From Paenibacillus athensensis (GTDB lineage Bacteria; Bacillota; Bacilli; Paenibacillales; NBRC-103111), in contig NZ_MYFO02000021.1 of assembly GCF_004514475.2 (NCBI RefSeq), forward strand, positions 1 through 64,000: a DNA stretch of 64,000 nucleotides, in the 5' to 3' direction. This document shows positions 29,339 through 38,445 of the stretch, piece after piece. Every line of letters starts with the position of its first letter. Position 1 is the first letter of the stretch. The position numbers and the translations under genes are program-made. Below the pieces are notes generated by a model. That model was not told the origin of the DNA. It worked only from the letters and a program-made list of their open reading frames with translations, and did no database searches.

Positions 29339-31569
29339 CAATATATGCCTCCTTGACGCTGCGCGCCTGATTTGGTTGCCGGCGGCAGCAGCTTGTATTT
29401 GATCAAAAACGGGATGAGCTTGCGAGCGCGCGGTGACAGCAGCTGCAGATCCTCGCTGCTCACGCTGCCGCTGCGCAGCAGCGTCATGGCGTAGACGGCT
29501 GCGCCGCCGACTACGCCGGTGATCGCGATGGCGCTGTACGCCCATCGCGCCGGCATCCCCAGCCCGGCAAGCGCCGGCCGGGCTGCCAGCTGCAGCGCTG
29601 CGAGCAGCGCGCCCATCAGGGCCGCCGCCAGCAGCGGCCCTGCGGCGTGGCGGCGCAGCGCCAGCCGGGCTCCGGTGCAGCGCAGCGCCTGCACCGTGCT
29701 GAGCCCCGCAGCAGCGGCGAAGGCGATGACCGCGCTGAGCGCGGCGCCTTCGATGCCCCAGCGGGGCATCAGGGCTGCATTGCCGAGCGCCTTGAGCGCG
29801 GCGGCAATGAGCAGGCACAGCGCCGGCGTGCGGATCGCACCGGCGCCCTGCAGCACGCTGGCCGTGACGGCGTTCAGCGTGCTCAGCAGGGCCGTGATGG
29901 CAAGCAGGGCCAGCGTGGCGGAGCCTTCGCTGGTCCGGTACAACATCACGTTGATCGGCACTGCGGCCGCTGCAAGGCCGCAGGCGGCGGGCAGTCCGAC
30001 GAGCCAGGCGAGTCGGATCGCGGTTTCGGCGCGGGCGCGTACCTCGGCGCGTTGCCCGCGCAGCTGGGCTTCGGCGATGGCTGGCACGAGCACCGCCGAC
30101 ATCGACGAGGCGATGAGCACGACGAGCTGGACCAGCGGCAAGCCGCGGTTGTACAGCCCGAATTGGCGCATCGCCTCGGCTTCACCGAGCCCGGCCGCTT
30201 CCAGCAGCCGTGGCATCGTGAACGTGTCGACGAGCGTCAGCATCGGCACGACGATGGCGCCGAGCGCCACCGGCAGCGCATAGGCGGCGATTCGCCTCGC
30301 CCACTGCCAGCGGGTGAGCCCGATATCGGGCATGCTCGCTTCCCGTCCAGGCTCATCTTCGCTGCTGTCCAGCGCCTGTCGGCCGCTCTGCGCCTCGATC
30401 GCTCCCTTCGCTCCACCTGCCGCTGCCCTGCCATCTATCGCTGCCCTTCCCGCTTCCTCTGCGCTCCACGTCCCCGCCGCAACGCCTGCCTCGTCGGCCG
30501 CTTCCGACGCCATGCGGTCCACTTCTGCTGCTGCCCCGCCACCGCGGTGCGCAGCTCGGTCCCGCTGCCAATACGGCAGCAGCACGAGCAGACCGGCAAG
30601 CGCGCCAGCGACGGAGCCGAAGGTGGCTCCGGCAGCGATCCTGCCTATGGATGCATCGTTCGCCAGCAGGAAGATCAGCAAGCCAATCATTGTCAGCACG
30701 CGAACGAGCTGCTCAGCCACTTGAGACACCGCTGTCGGAATCAGAGTCTGGCAGCCCTGAAAATAGCCGCGCAGCACAGCCAGCAGCGGCGCGACCAGCA
30801 GCGCAAAGGACGCGCTGCGCACCGCCTCCTTGGTCTGATCGATCCCAATCCAGCCGGCGATTACGCCTGCGCCGCCGTAGACAAACGCAAAGCTGACAAG
30901 TCCGGCGGCTCCGAGCACCGCCGACGATACGCCAACTACGCGGTTGGCCCCATCGCGGTCGCCCATCGCCAGCCGCTCGGAAACAAACTTGGAAACGGCA
31001 ATGGGAAATCCCGCAGTTGTCAAAAACAAAACCAGCGTATAGAGGGGATACACCGCGCTGTAGATACCGAAAGCGCCGTCTCCGGCGAGATTTTGCAGCG
31101 GAATTTTTTGCAGCGTGCCCAGCAGCTTGGAGATGACGGCCGCCGCTCCCAGCAAAGCGGCTCCCTGCAGCAGCTGCGAACCGGGCCTCCCCGACACAGG
31201 CGCTGCCGGGGATGCGGACGCGGCTTCCACGCTCACCGCACATTCACCTTCCCGCGTCCCCTCTGACGTCGGACCTGCCCCGCCCGCTTCACTTCCCTCG
31301 CATACCGGGCCTGCCGCCCGCTCCCGCTCACTCGCTTCTGCGCCGTCGCCACCGACGGGCATCACTCCTGCCTCGCCTGCTTCACTCCCCTCGCACACCG
31401 GGCCTCTCACCTGCTCCCGCTCGGTCGCTTCTCCTCCTCGGCTCGACGTCGCACGACTCTCATCCGCTCGGCCTCCGGCTCGCAGCGCCGCACCGGCTCG
31501 GCCGTCGGCCGCCGATTTTCGCCGTCCCGCCTCATCCTCGAAGCCGCCGTCCCGCGCTCCGTCCGGCAT
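29338..31569 (-). CDS. yabM: SpoVB/YabM-like polysaccharide (MATE-fold) transporter with long low-complexity extensions
   Basis: Flippase-like membrane protein of the MVF/SpoVB group, by position YabM of B. subtilis. The conserved part begins near residue 131 (QLLQGAALLGAAAVISKLLG, LAGDGAFGIYSAVYPLYTLV) and has about 12-14 helices. Two parts are odd. Residues 1-130 are charged, Gly/Ala/Glu/Arg-rich and contain GPVCEGSEAG twice, 31 residues apart. An acidic loop of about 75 residues (ending DEPGREASMPD) splits the helix bundle after LLVLLPYWQRD. GGAG lies 9 nt before the ATG chosen. A GTG near 31233, with AAGGTGA upstream, would remove the N-terminal extension and is a real alternative. Confidence 0.85.
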   Translation of the reverse strand: MPDGARDGGFEDEAGRRKSAADGRAGAALRAGGRADESRATSSRGGEATEREQVRGPVCEGSEAGEAGVMPVGGDGAEASERERAAGPVCEGSEAGGAGPTSEGTREGECAVSVEAASASPAAPVSGRPGSQLLQGAALLGAAAVISKLLGTLQKIPLQNLAGDGAFGIYSAVYPLYTLVLFLTTAGFPIAVSKFVSERLAMGDRDGANRVVGVSSAVLGAAGLVSFAFVYGGAGVIAGWIGIDQTKEAVRSASFALLVAPLLAVLRGYFQGCQTLIPTAVSQVAEQLVRVLTMIGLLIFLLANDASIGRIAAGATFGSVAGALAGLLVLLPYWQRDRAAHRGGGAAAEVDRMASEAADEAGVAAGTWSAEEAGRAAIDGRAAAGGAKGAIEAQSGRQALDSSEDEPGREASMPDIGLTRWQWARRIAAYALPVALGAIVVPMLTLVDTFTMPRLLEAAGLGEAEAMRQFGLYNRGLPLVQLVVLIASSMSAVLVPAIAEAQLRGQRAEVRARAETAIRLAWLVGLPAACGLAAAAVPINVMLYRTSEGSATLALLAITALLSTLNAVTASVLQGAGAIRTPALCLLIAAALKALGNAALMPRWGIEGAALSAVIAFAAAAGLSTVQALRCTGARLALRRHAAGPLLAAALMGALLAALQLAARPALAGLGMPARWAYSAIAITGVVGGAAVYAMTLLRSGSVSSEDLQLLSPRARKLIPFLIKYKLLPPATKSGAQRQGGIY

Positions 31570-31616
31570 ATGCAGCAGCTCCTTCCTTTTTCGTCCATTC
31601 CCCATAGATACGCCTT

Positions 31617-31645
31617 ATTATAGCGAATTCGCGCGCCGCCGACAA
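31617..31645 (-). promoter_or_regulatory. promoter of the yabM-yabN-hup run
   Basis: Minus strand TTGTCG, 17-nt spacer, TATAAT. The -35 box overlaps the end of the T run of the spoVT terminator. Confidence 0.7.
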
Positions 31646-31690
31646 AAAAAGCTTCGCTCGCTGAGCGAAATACGCTCTGCAAGGAAGCTT
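31643..31690 (-). terminator. terminator after spoVT
   Basis: Minus strand arms AAGCTTC...GAAGCTT with an inner CGCTC/GAGCG stem, then seven T, 27 nt past the spoVT stop. Confidence 0.85.
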
Positions 31691-31717
31691 GAGTGCGAGC
31701 GGCTGCATGCAGCGCGC

Positions 31718-32260
31718 TTATTGCTCCATCTGCTTGGCCAGGAAGCCCGCAGCGGTTTCAACCATCTTCATTTCCATTTGTCCCATCTTGACGTTCTCGT
31801 CCTTGCTGATCAGGATGACCGAGCCGATCGGATCGCCGCCAGCGACAATCGGCGCTATGACGTAGGAGCTGTACGTCTCGGAGGCATCCTTGATGATCTC
31901 ATAGGAGCCGGCATTGCTCTCCAGCGAAGCCTTACGGTTCTCCATACACGTTTCCACCAGCATGCCGATCGACTTCTCCAAATAATCTTTTTTCGAACCG
32001 CCCGCCATCGCGATGACGGTGTCGCGGTCGGAAATAATGGTGACATGATTGGTGCTCTCAAACAGCGATTCCGCGTATTCCTTGGCGAAGTCGCCCAGCT
32101 CGCCGATCGGCGAATATTTCTTCAGAATGACTTCCCCGTCTCGATCCACGAAAATTTCCAACGGATCGCCTTCGCGTATGCGAAGCGTGCGTCGTATTTC
32201 CTTGGGAATCACGACTCTCCCTAAATCATCTATCCGACGGACTATTCCAGTTGCTTTCAT
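31718..32260 (-). CDS. spoVT: stage V sporulation protein T
   Basis: Transcription factor of the forespore that adjusts sigma-G-dependent genes. The 180-residue protein has an N-terminal AbrB-type swapped-hairpin DNA-binding domain ([36 protein letters not shown]). The C-terminal GAF domain (about 55-180) starts around YAESLFESTNHVTIIS. I chose the Met aligned with SpoVT (178 residues in B. subtilis); the frame continues 20 codons upstream. The ribosome binding site is weak (GAGG at 11 nt). A sigma-F/G-like promoter lies about 100 nt upstream. Confidence 0.97.
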   Translation of the reverse strand: MKATGIVRRIDDLGRVVIPKEIRRTLRIREGDPLEIFVDRDGEVILKKYSPIGELGDFAKEYAESLFESTNHVTIISDRDTVIAMAGGSKKDYLEKSIGMLVETCMENRKASLESNAGSYEIIKDASETYSSYVIAPIVAGGDPIGSVILISKDENVKMGQMEMKMVETAAGFLAKQMEQ

Positions 32261-32355
32261 ACCTCTAGATGCCTCGCTTTCCTCTGAAGAATTAGATACG
32301 ACTGGAGCATGAAATCTCATATTCCGGGAATGGATGGGAACTCAAATTCTACCCA

Positions 32356-32386
32356 TAGTATTCTACAGTTCCCATATTTCTATGCA
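32356..32386 (-). promoter_or_regulatory. candidate forespore (sigma-G/sigma-F) promoter of spoVT
   Basis: Minus strand TGCATA, 18-nt spacer, AATACTA, against the sigma-G pattern TGMATA/CATAMTA. One mismatch in the -10. spoVT is sigma-G dependent in B. subtilis, which supports the call. Confidence 0.65.
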
Positions 32387-32470
32387 GATGCCGCTCCTGG
32401 GGAGGTGTATGTAACCGTGTGGAGGAGCGTCTTGCCGCCGCTGGTTTTATATTGCCCTGAAATAACAAAT

Positions 32471-32502
32471 AAAAACAGGATGCCCTGAATCGGGCATCCT
32501 GG
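32471..32502 (-). terminator. terminator after prsA
   Basis: Perfect 10-bp stem CAGGATGCCC-GATTCA-GGGCATCCTG followed by TTTTTATTT, 14 nt past the prsA stop. Confidence 0.95.
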
Positions 32503-32516
32503 TAAGTTCTTACTGC

Positions 32517-33578
32517 TTATTGCGCTGCCGGCGAAGCAGCCGGACTTGCCGCAGGCGTAGCCTCCGGAGCCGCACTTGCTTCCGGCGATGCCGATGGAAC
32601 CGGCGTCGGCGTCGGCAACGTATTCGTTTCGATCAGACCGGGCAGATCTTTAGCGACAAAGTCGCTCAACGCTTGCTGCGCCAGCCCCGATTTGATTTGA
32701 TCCTTCACTTCGTCCAGCTTCTTCGACGTGCGGGCTTCCACCTTCATCACGTGGTAGCCAAACGATGACTCCACCGGATCGCTAACCGTGTTCAACGGCA
32801 GCGTAAGGGCAGCTTGCTTGAATTCCGGCACCCACTGATTCGGATCGGCGTCCTTGTAAGTGCCGCCGTTATCCTTCGAACCCGGATCGTCGGAATATTC
32901 CTTGGCCAGCGCCGCGAAATCTCCGCCGGCATCCAGCTTGCCCTTCACTTCTTTGGCACGGGCCAGCGCTTCGTCCTTCGTGCGCAGGTCCGCCTGCGTC
33001 GAAGCATCCTTCAAGCTGATCAGGATATGGCTTACCGTTACCGTATCAAATGCGTGCTGAGCGTTCTGCTCGTCATACGCCTTCTGAACCTGGTCATCCG
33101 TAACCTTGCTTTCCAGCGCCATCATGGAATAGAAGCTCAGCTTGAGCAGGTTCTCGATGTCCCCCAGTTGAATGTTGTTATCCTTCAACTGCTTGTCCAT
33201 GCCGCCTTCCATCTTGCTCAAATAATCTTTAAGCTGCGTCATTTGATCCTGAATTTTGGTGTCCGCTTCGGCTTTCACCTTGTCGTCGGCGCGAGCCGAG
33301 AGGATTTTGAAGGTGATCAGCTGCTTGAGCAGCTCCTGCTGGTACGCAGGATCGCTCAGATATTGTGCCAGCTGCGGGCTGAACAGCTTGTTGACGTTCA
33401 CGAACGTGTCGTATTCGGCGCGAGTAACCTTGCCGTTATCCTTGTAAGTAGCGATTACTTCGCCGGTTGCTCCGGCTTCTTCTTTTTTCTTGCCGCAGGC
33501 GCTGAGCACCGATACTGCGAGCAGCAGCGCCACGACGGCCAATAACCATTTTTTACCTAACATTTTATTTTGCAACAT
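32517..33578 (-). CDS. prsA: PrsA-type extracytoplasmic foldase lipoprotein
   Basis: Lipid-anchored peptidyl-prolyl isomerase that folds secreted proteins at the membrane-wall interface. The 353-residue protein has a signal peptide with the lipobox LSAC (Cys28), a SurA-like N-terminal region, and a parvulin domain around residues 180-275 (VTVSHILISLKD, AKEYSDDPGSKDNGG, FGYHVMKVE). The tail is Pro/Ala/Ser-rich (about 315-353). The ATG at 33578, with GGGAG upstream, overlaps the mfd end by 14 nt, so it is coupled to mfd. B. subtilis has prsA elsewhere. Confidence 0.92.
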   Translation of the reverse strand: MLQNKMLGKKWLLAVVALLLAVSVLSACGKKKEEAGATGEVIATYKDNGKVTRAEYDTFVNVNKLFSPQLAQYLSDPAYQQELLKQLITFKILSARADDKVKAEADTKIQDQMTQLKDYLSKMEGGMDKQLKDNNIQLGDIENLLKLSFYSMMALESKVTDDQVQKAYDEQNAQHAFDTVTVSHILISLKDASTQADLRTKDEALARAKEVKGKLDAGGDFAALAKEYSDDPGSKDNGGTYKDADPNQWVPEFKQAALTLPLNTVSDPVESSFGYHVMKVEARTSKKLDEVKDQIKSGLAQQALSDFVAKDLPGLIETNTLPTPTPVPSASPEASAAPEATPAASPAASPAAQ

Positions 33579-36500
33579 CCTGCAATTCTCCCTTCGTTTT
33601 CAAAGCCTGCTTGTATTGTACCAAAAACTGCTCGACCATATCGATGGCAGCCTCCGGCTTCAGTCCCTTGCAGCGGACGAGCACAGTAATCTGCGGTCCG
33701 GCCACAAGCTTGATGCGACCTTCAAAACGGTTCGACAGGGAGAACAGCTTCTGTCCGTCCAGTTTATCGTTCTGATCGGCATGTACCTTGATCTGATAAT
33801 CGTCCCCCTTTTGACTTATGGTTTCAATGCGGTATTGCGAACCATATACTTTCATCCGGGCAACGGCCAGCAAATTCAGGACGGCAAGCGGCGGATCGCC
33901 AAAGCGGTCAACCAGCTCCTCATGCAGATCGTCCGCCTCCTCCAGCGTGCGAATGGCCGCCACTTTCTTGTAAATTTCGATCTTCTGCATGCTGTCGTAA
34001 ATATAATCGGACGGCAGATAGGCATCCAGCTGGACATCGATCTGCGTAATCCATTCCGGCTCGGGCAGCGCTTCCTCCCCGGCAATTTCCTGCTTGCGCT
34101 TGGCGATTTCCTCAGCGAGCATCTGGGAATACAGGTCAAAGCCGACGGAGGCGATAAAGCCGTGCTGTTCCGCTCCCAGCAAATTGCCGGCGCCGCGGAT
34201 GGACAAATCCCTCATGGCAATTTTAAACCCTGATCCCAGTTCTGTAAACTCTTTGATCGCCTGCAGCCTTTTTTCAGCGACCTCGGTCAGCACCTTGTCG
34301 CGCTGATACGTAAAATACGCGTAAGCGACGCGATTCGATCGGCCGACGCGGCCGCGCAGCTGATACAGCTGGGACAGTCCCATTTTATCGGCATCGTGTA
34401 CAATCAGCGTGTTGACGTTCGGAATGTCGACGCCGGTTTCGATAATGCTTGTGCTGACCAGCACGTCGTATTCGCCATCGAGAAAATCGAGGATCGTTTT
34501 CTCCAGCTCCTGCTCGCCCATCTGTCCGTGGGCGACAGTCACTCTGGCGTCGGGCACCATCATCGAAATTTGGTCGGCCATCTGCGTAATGCCCTGCACG
34601 CGGTTGTAGAGGAAATAAACCTGCCCCTCGCGCGCCAGCTCGCGTTCGATCGCTTCGCGGACGAGCCCGTTCGTATATTCCACGACATACGTCTGAACGG
34701 GGAAACGATTCTCCGGCGGCGTCTCGATGACCGACAGGTCGCGCACGCCGAGCATGGACATATGCAGCGTCCGCGGAATCGGCGTCGCCGTAAGCGTCAG
34801 CACATCGACGTTTGTTTTCAGCCGCTTGAGCTTCTCCTTGTGGGAGACGCCAAAGCGCTGCTCCTCGTCCACGATCAGCAGCCCGAGATCCTTGAACTGC
34901 ACGTCCTGCGACAGCAGGCGGTGCGTGCCGATGACGACGTCGACGGTGCCTTTTTTGACACCCTTCATGACCTCGTTTTGCTCCTTTTTGGAGCGGAAGC
35001 GGCTAAGCACCTGAATGTTGAACGGGTAACCGGAGAAGCGCTCGCGGAACGTTTCATAATGCTGCTGGGCCAGAATCGTCGTCGGCACGAGCACAGCCAC
35101 CTGCTTGCCGTCTATGGCCGATTTGAACGCCGCCCGCACCGCCACCTCGGTTTTGCCGTAGCCGACGTCTCCGCAAAGCAGCCGGTCCATCGGACGCGAC
35201 TTCTCCATGTCCTTCTTGATTTCTTCAATCGCCCGCAGCTGATCCGGCGTTTCATCGTAAGGGAACATCGCTTCGAACTCATTCTGATACGCGCTGTCTG
35301 CACTGAAGCCATAGCCGCTGGTCGCTTGCCTTTCGGCGTACAGCTTGATCAGATCGTCGGCAATATCCTTGACCGAAGAGCGGACCTTGCTCTTGACGCG
35401 TGCCCACTCGGCGCCGCCCAGCTTGTAGACCTTGGGCTCCTTCTCTTCCGAGCCGACGTATTTCTGAATCAGATCGATCTGATCAATCGGCACCGACAGC
35501 TTGTCGCCGCCCGCATACAAAATGTGCAGATAATCCTTATGAATGCCGCCGACCTCAAGCGTGCCGATGCCGACATATTTGCCGATGCCGTGATTGACGT
35601 GAACGACGTAATCGCCAACCTTCAGCTCCTGGTAGCTTTTGATGCGCTCGGCATTTTCAAGCTTTTTCTCCACCTTGCGCGCCTTGCGCTGCTTTTGCGT
35701 GAAGATTTCGCCTTCGGTGATGACGACCAGGTGAATCGATGGAAGCTCGAAGCCGGTCTGCAGATTGCCATCGATGATTTCCGGCACCTCGATCTGATAA
35801 TCGCCGAACACGCGCTTGACCCGCTCGACGCGCTCTTCGCCGCTGGCGAGCAGCAGCACCTTGCTGCCGTTCTTTTTCCAGCGCTCCATCTCCGATTTGA
35901 GCAGATTCATCTGCCCGTGGAAATTTTGCATCACCCGGCAGACAAAGTTGACGATATTTTGCGGTTGAATGCCGGGAACCTGGCGCAAAAACAACGAGCT
36001 GTACAACGTGGGAAAAGGCCGCCGCTGCAGCAGGGCCTCATACGTCTTGGACAGCGTAAACGCAGGAAGGCTGCGGCCCTCCTGCAGCGCGTGCATCGTC
36101 CATTCGGCCTCGTCCCGCTCCAACTGCTTGGCCGTTTCCAGCAGCCGCGCCGGCTCGTCGATGATCAGCACCGTGTCCTTGGGCAGATAGTCCATCAGCG
36201 TATGACGCTCTGTATAAAGCAGCGACATGTATTTATAAATTCCGGGGAACGTCTGACCTTCCCGCAGCAGTTCGATATCGTGACCGATGCCCTCCAGCAG
36301 CCGATCCTTCGCCTGCCGGTCGCTCATCTTCTCCAATTGGGCCTGCAGCAGCTCATAAGCGTGCTGCGCCGCACCTTGTAAACGCTTTCGATCAACCTGG
36401 ATTTCACGGCTCGGCGGAATCTCCACCGCCTCCAGCTTGTCGATCGAGCGCTGGTCGCTCACATCAAACGTACGGATCGAATCGACCGTCACGTCGAACA

Positions 36501-37086
36501 GCTCGATGCGGATCGCATGCGCGCTTGTCAGCGGATACACGTCGAGAATGCCGCCGCGCACACTCATCTCGCCCTTCGATTCAACGCGCTCCACCCGCTC
36601 GTAGCCCATGCTCGACAGCCGAACGAGCACCTCGTCCAGCTCTACCGTATCCCCTACGCGAATCGGCAGCTGCGCATCCTCGAACGCCGCCTTGACCGGA
36701 AGCAGCCGACGGACGCCGGCAAACGGTGCCACCACCACGCCGCGGTAGCCGCGCGCCAGCTTGGTCAACACGTCAATGCGCTGAGCCAGCATTTCCGGAC
36801 TGGCCGCCGCTTCCTCCGTTGCCATCAGCTCTTGCGACGGATACAGCAGCACGTCCTCCGCGGACAAGCCTTCCGTCAAATCCTCAGCGATCTTCTGCGC
36901 AGCAAACATGTTATGAGTTACGATAAAAAGCGGGCGCCGGAGCTCTCGCGCGAGCGTTGCGATCATCACTTGTCGAGAGGAGCCGGTTAGCCCGGCGATG
37001 AGCTGCTCTTTCATCTCATTACGAATACCGGACACAATCGTCTGAAAATCGGCATCCGCAGAAAAAGCCTGAATTAAAGCTTGCAA
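33565..37086 (-). CDS. mfd: transcription-repair coupling factor
   Basis: Displaces RNA polymerase stalled at DNA damage and recruits UvrA. The 1173-residue protein has the UvrB-like N-terminal modules and the RNA polymerase interaction domain (YQELKVGDYVVHVNHGIGKY). It also has the RecG-like helicase core with Walker A CGDVGYGKTEVAV, DEEQRFGV in motif II, TATPIPRTLHMSM and QLRGRVGRS, and the C-terminal TRCF domain. The start codon is TTG, supported by AGGAG about 10 nt upstream. In the fin-mfd-spoVT order of B. subtilis, but here prsA is inserted before spoVT. Confidence 0.98.
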   Translation of the reverse strand: MQALIQAFSADADFQTIVSGIRNEMKEQLIAGLTGSSRQVMIATLARELRRPLFIVTHNMFAAQKIAEDLTEGLSAEDVLLYPSQELMATEEAAASPEMLAQRIDVLTKLARGYRGVVVAPFAGVRRLLPVKAAFEDAQLPIRVGDTVELDEVLVRLSSMGYERVERVESKGEMSVRGGILDVYPLTSAHAIRIELFDVTVDSIRTFDVSDQRSIDKLEAVEIPPSREIQVDRKRLQGAAQHAYELLQAQLEKMSDRQAKDRLLEGIGHDIELLREGQTFPGIYKYMSLLYTERHTLMDYLPKDTVLIIDEPARLLETAKQLERDEAEWTMHALQEGRSLPAFTLSKTYEALLQRRPFPTLYSSLFLRQVPGIQPQNIVNFVCRVMQNFHGQMNLLKSEMERWKKNGSKVLLLASGEERVERVKRVFGDYQIEVPEIIDGNLQTGFELPSIHLVVITEGEIFTQKQRKARKVEKKLENAERIKSYQELKVGDYVVHVNHGIGKYVGIGTLEVGGIHKDYLHILYAGGDKLSVPIDQIDLIQKYVGSEEKEPKVYKLGGAEWARVKSKVRSSVKDIADDLIKLYAERQATSGYGFSADSAYQNEFEAMFPYDETPDQLRAIEEIKKDMEKSRPMDRLLCGDVGYGKTEVAVRAAFKSAIDGKQVAVLVPTTILAQQHYETFRERFSGYPFNIQVLSRFRSKKEQNEVMKGVKKGTVDVVIGTHRLLSQDVQFKDLGLLIVDEEQRFGVSHKEKLKRLKTNVDVLTLTATPIPRTLHMSMLGVRDLSVIETPPENRFPVQTYVVEYTNGLVREAIERELAREGQVYFLYNRVQGITQMADQISMMVPDARVTVAHGQMGEQELEKTILDFLDGEYDVLVSTSIIETGVDIPNVNTLIVHDADKMGLSQLYQLRGRVGRSNRVAYAYFTYQRDKVLTEVAEKRLQAIKEFTELGSGFKIAMRDLSIRGAGNLLGAEQHGFIASVGFDLYSQMLAEEIAKRKQEIAGEEALPEPEWITQIDVQLDAYLPSDYIYDSMQKIEIYKKVAAIRTLEEADDLHEELVDRFGDPPLAVLNLLAVARMKVYGSQYRIETISQKGDDYQIKVHADQNDKLDGQKLFSLSNRFEGRIKLVAGPQITVLVRCKGLKPEAAIDMVEQFLVQYKQALKTKGELQDVAK

Positions 37087-37105
37087 ACAACTACACTCCT
37101 CTCAC

Positions 37106-37135
37106 AAAAAGAAGCCTCGGCATACTTGCCTAGGC
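37106..37135 (-). terminator. terminator after fin
   Basis: Minus strand AGCCTAGGCA-AGTA-TGCCGAGGCT followed by TCTTTTT, between fin and mfd. Confidence 0.88.
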
Positions 37136-37171
37136 TATACGCGCGTTTTTTGGAAAACGAACGACTGACGG

Positions 37172-37402
37172 TTACTGCAAGGGACTTGCCAGCAGGGAAA
37201 GCTCGGGATTGGCTTCCAGCGCCTCGCGGCAATAGTCGCATACGACCTTCACAGTAACGTCCCCATCCACGTTATACGCTATTATATCTCTCCGCTCTTC
37301 GGGGGTCAAGAAATGGAAACCGAGCTGCTGCTCCGTAACCGATTCCTGATTGATCTCGCCGATGAACGTCAGACAGTGACGGCAAATATATTTGACTGCC
37401 AT
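37172..37402 (-). CDS. fin: anti-sigma-F factor Fin
   Basis: Small zinc-binding protein (76 residues) with two CxxC pairs, YICRHC and VVCDYC, and the conserved LGFHFLTPEERRDII. In B. subtilis Fin (YabK) is made in the forespore and shuts off sigma-F by displacing it from RNA polymerase, helping the change to sigma-G. AAGGAGG before the ATG. Same position, between pth and mfd, as in B. subtilis. Confidence 0.94.
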   Translation of the reverse strand: MAVKYICRHCLTFIGEINQESVTEQQLGFHFLTPEERRDIIAYNVDGDVTVKVVCDYCREALEANPELSLLASPLQ

Positions 37403-37505
37403 AGTTTATGCCTCCTTGGTTGGCTCTATTACCAAGTAGTATGGCCATCTTGCGGAGAAATTAGCCAAAATCGCGAGCCCGCTTCCGCTTTGGAACATCG
37501 CTGCC

Positions 37506-38066
37506 TTATTTATTAAATTTCGCCATCGTTTTTTCGAACGGCTGCTCGACGATGGCCGCCATCGCTTCACCAGTCAGGTCGAGCACCTGACCCAGCGCAG
37601 GCGCTTCCTCTTTGCTGAAATTCGACAGCACGTAATCGGCAATGTTGTAGCCGGGAGCCGGACGCGATACGCCGATCCGGATACGGTTGAACTGCTGCGT
37701 GCCCGTGTGCTGAATAATCGACTTGATGCCGTTATGACCGCCGGCGCTGCCTTGATAGCGCAGCCGGATTTGCCCGTAGGGCGTGTCCATATCGTCATAC
37801 ACAATCGTCACATCGGCGAGATCCGCTTTATAAAAATCGAGAAACGCCCGCAGCGCCTCTCCCGACAAATTCATGTACGTCATCGGCTTGAGCAAATAGA
37901 CCTTGCTGCCGTTCACATGGCCTTCGGCCAGCATTCCCTTGCCCTTCGCCTGGTAGGAGCCGAAATTCCATTTTGCTGCAAAACGGTCAAGCGCCATGAA
38001 CCCGACGTTATGCCGATTCATCTCGTATTGTTTCCCTGGATTTCCCAAACCGACAAAACATTTCAA
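37506..38066 (-). CDS. pth: peptidyl-tRNA hydrolase
   Basis: Releases peptides from prematurely dropped peptidyl-tRNA; B. subtilis calls it spoVC. The 186-residue protein shows VGLGNPGKQYEMNRHNVGFM (catalytic His20), LLKPMTYMNLSG, the catalytic Asp in VIYDDMDTPYG, and GSAGGHNGIKSI. The start codon must be TTG: no in-frame ATG or GTG precedes VGLGNPG, and GGAGG lies 10 nt upstream. This is an uncommon start for an essential gene. Confidence 0.97.
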   Translation of the reverse strand: MKCFVGLGNPGKQYEMNRHNVGFMALDRFAAKWNFGSYQAKGKGMLAEGHVNGSKVYLLKPMTYMNLSGEALRAFLDFYKADLADVTIVYDDMDTPYGQIRLRYQGSAGGHNGIKSIIQHTGTQQFNRIRIGVSRPAPGYNIADYVLSNFSKEEAPALGQVLDLTGEAMAAIVEQPFEKTMAKFNK

Positions 38067-38211
38067 AACCGTAACCCCTCCACATTAAATTTGCATTAAA
38101 AAAACTAAAAAAATATTTACTTTTCTATAGAAATGTATGGAACATAGCGCTTACTCGCCCTGTCATACCTAGTGATATCCGAAAATTCAGTGTGCAGGTG
38201 ATCCCCATCGT

Positions 38212-38412
38212 ATGTATGATAACGGTCAAACGCTAACGCAGGACTTGCATTTTCAAGATCATTTGGAGGCTTGCGTCCCCGTCCAAGTATACTACCAAAA
38301 TTCACACAAGGATATAGGCTTCATTGAATATTACACAACGCATTTCATCAAGGTGAATAACATTTTTTACAACCGCTTTCACTACACGTTCATCTCTCGT
38401 GCCGGCTACTGA
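38212..38412 (+). CDS. conserved-looking small protein of unknown function (66 aa)
   Basis: A plus-strand gene between the divergent-facing pth and ctc. The product begins MYDNGQTLTQDLHFQDHLE, contains ACVPVQVYYQ, GFIEYYTTHFIKVNN and ends in FISRAGY. It is rich in aromatic residues and looks like a compact beta protein; I do not recognise a named family. AGGTGAT lies upstream of the ATG. A strong hairpin with a T6 run on the plus strand follows 34 nt after the stop, which supports a real transcription unit. The overlapping minus-strand frame (38117-38305) has no such support. Confidence 0.75.
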   Translation: MYDNGQTLTQDLHFQDHLEACVPVQVYYQNSHKDIGFIEYYTTHFIKVNNIFYNRFHYTFISRAGY

Positions 38413-38445
38413 TCCCCAGTCTGGTGCGGGAGTTGTACATATGTA

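Noticed and set aside
29647-31266. 539-codon plus-strand frame opposite the spoVB-like gene
   Set aside because: Arg/Ala/Gln-rich shadow of GC-rich DNA without start signals.
34396-36381. 661-codon plus-strand frame opposite mfd
   Set aside because: Same cause; the mfd frame carries all helicase motifs.
38117-38305. 62-codon minus-strand frame overlapping the 66-aa plus-strand gene
   Set aside because: No ribosome binding site or terminator on that strand; the plus-strand frame has both.
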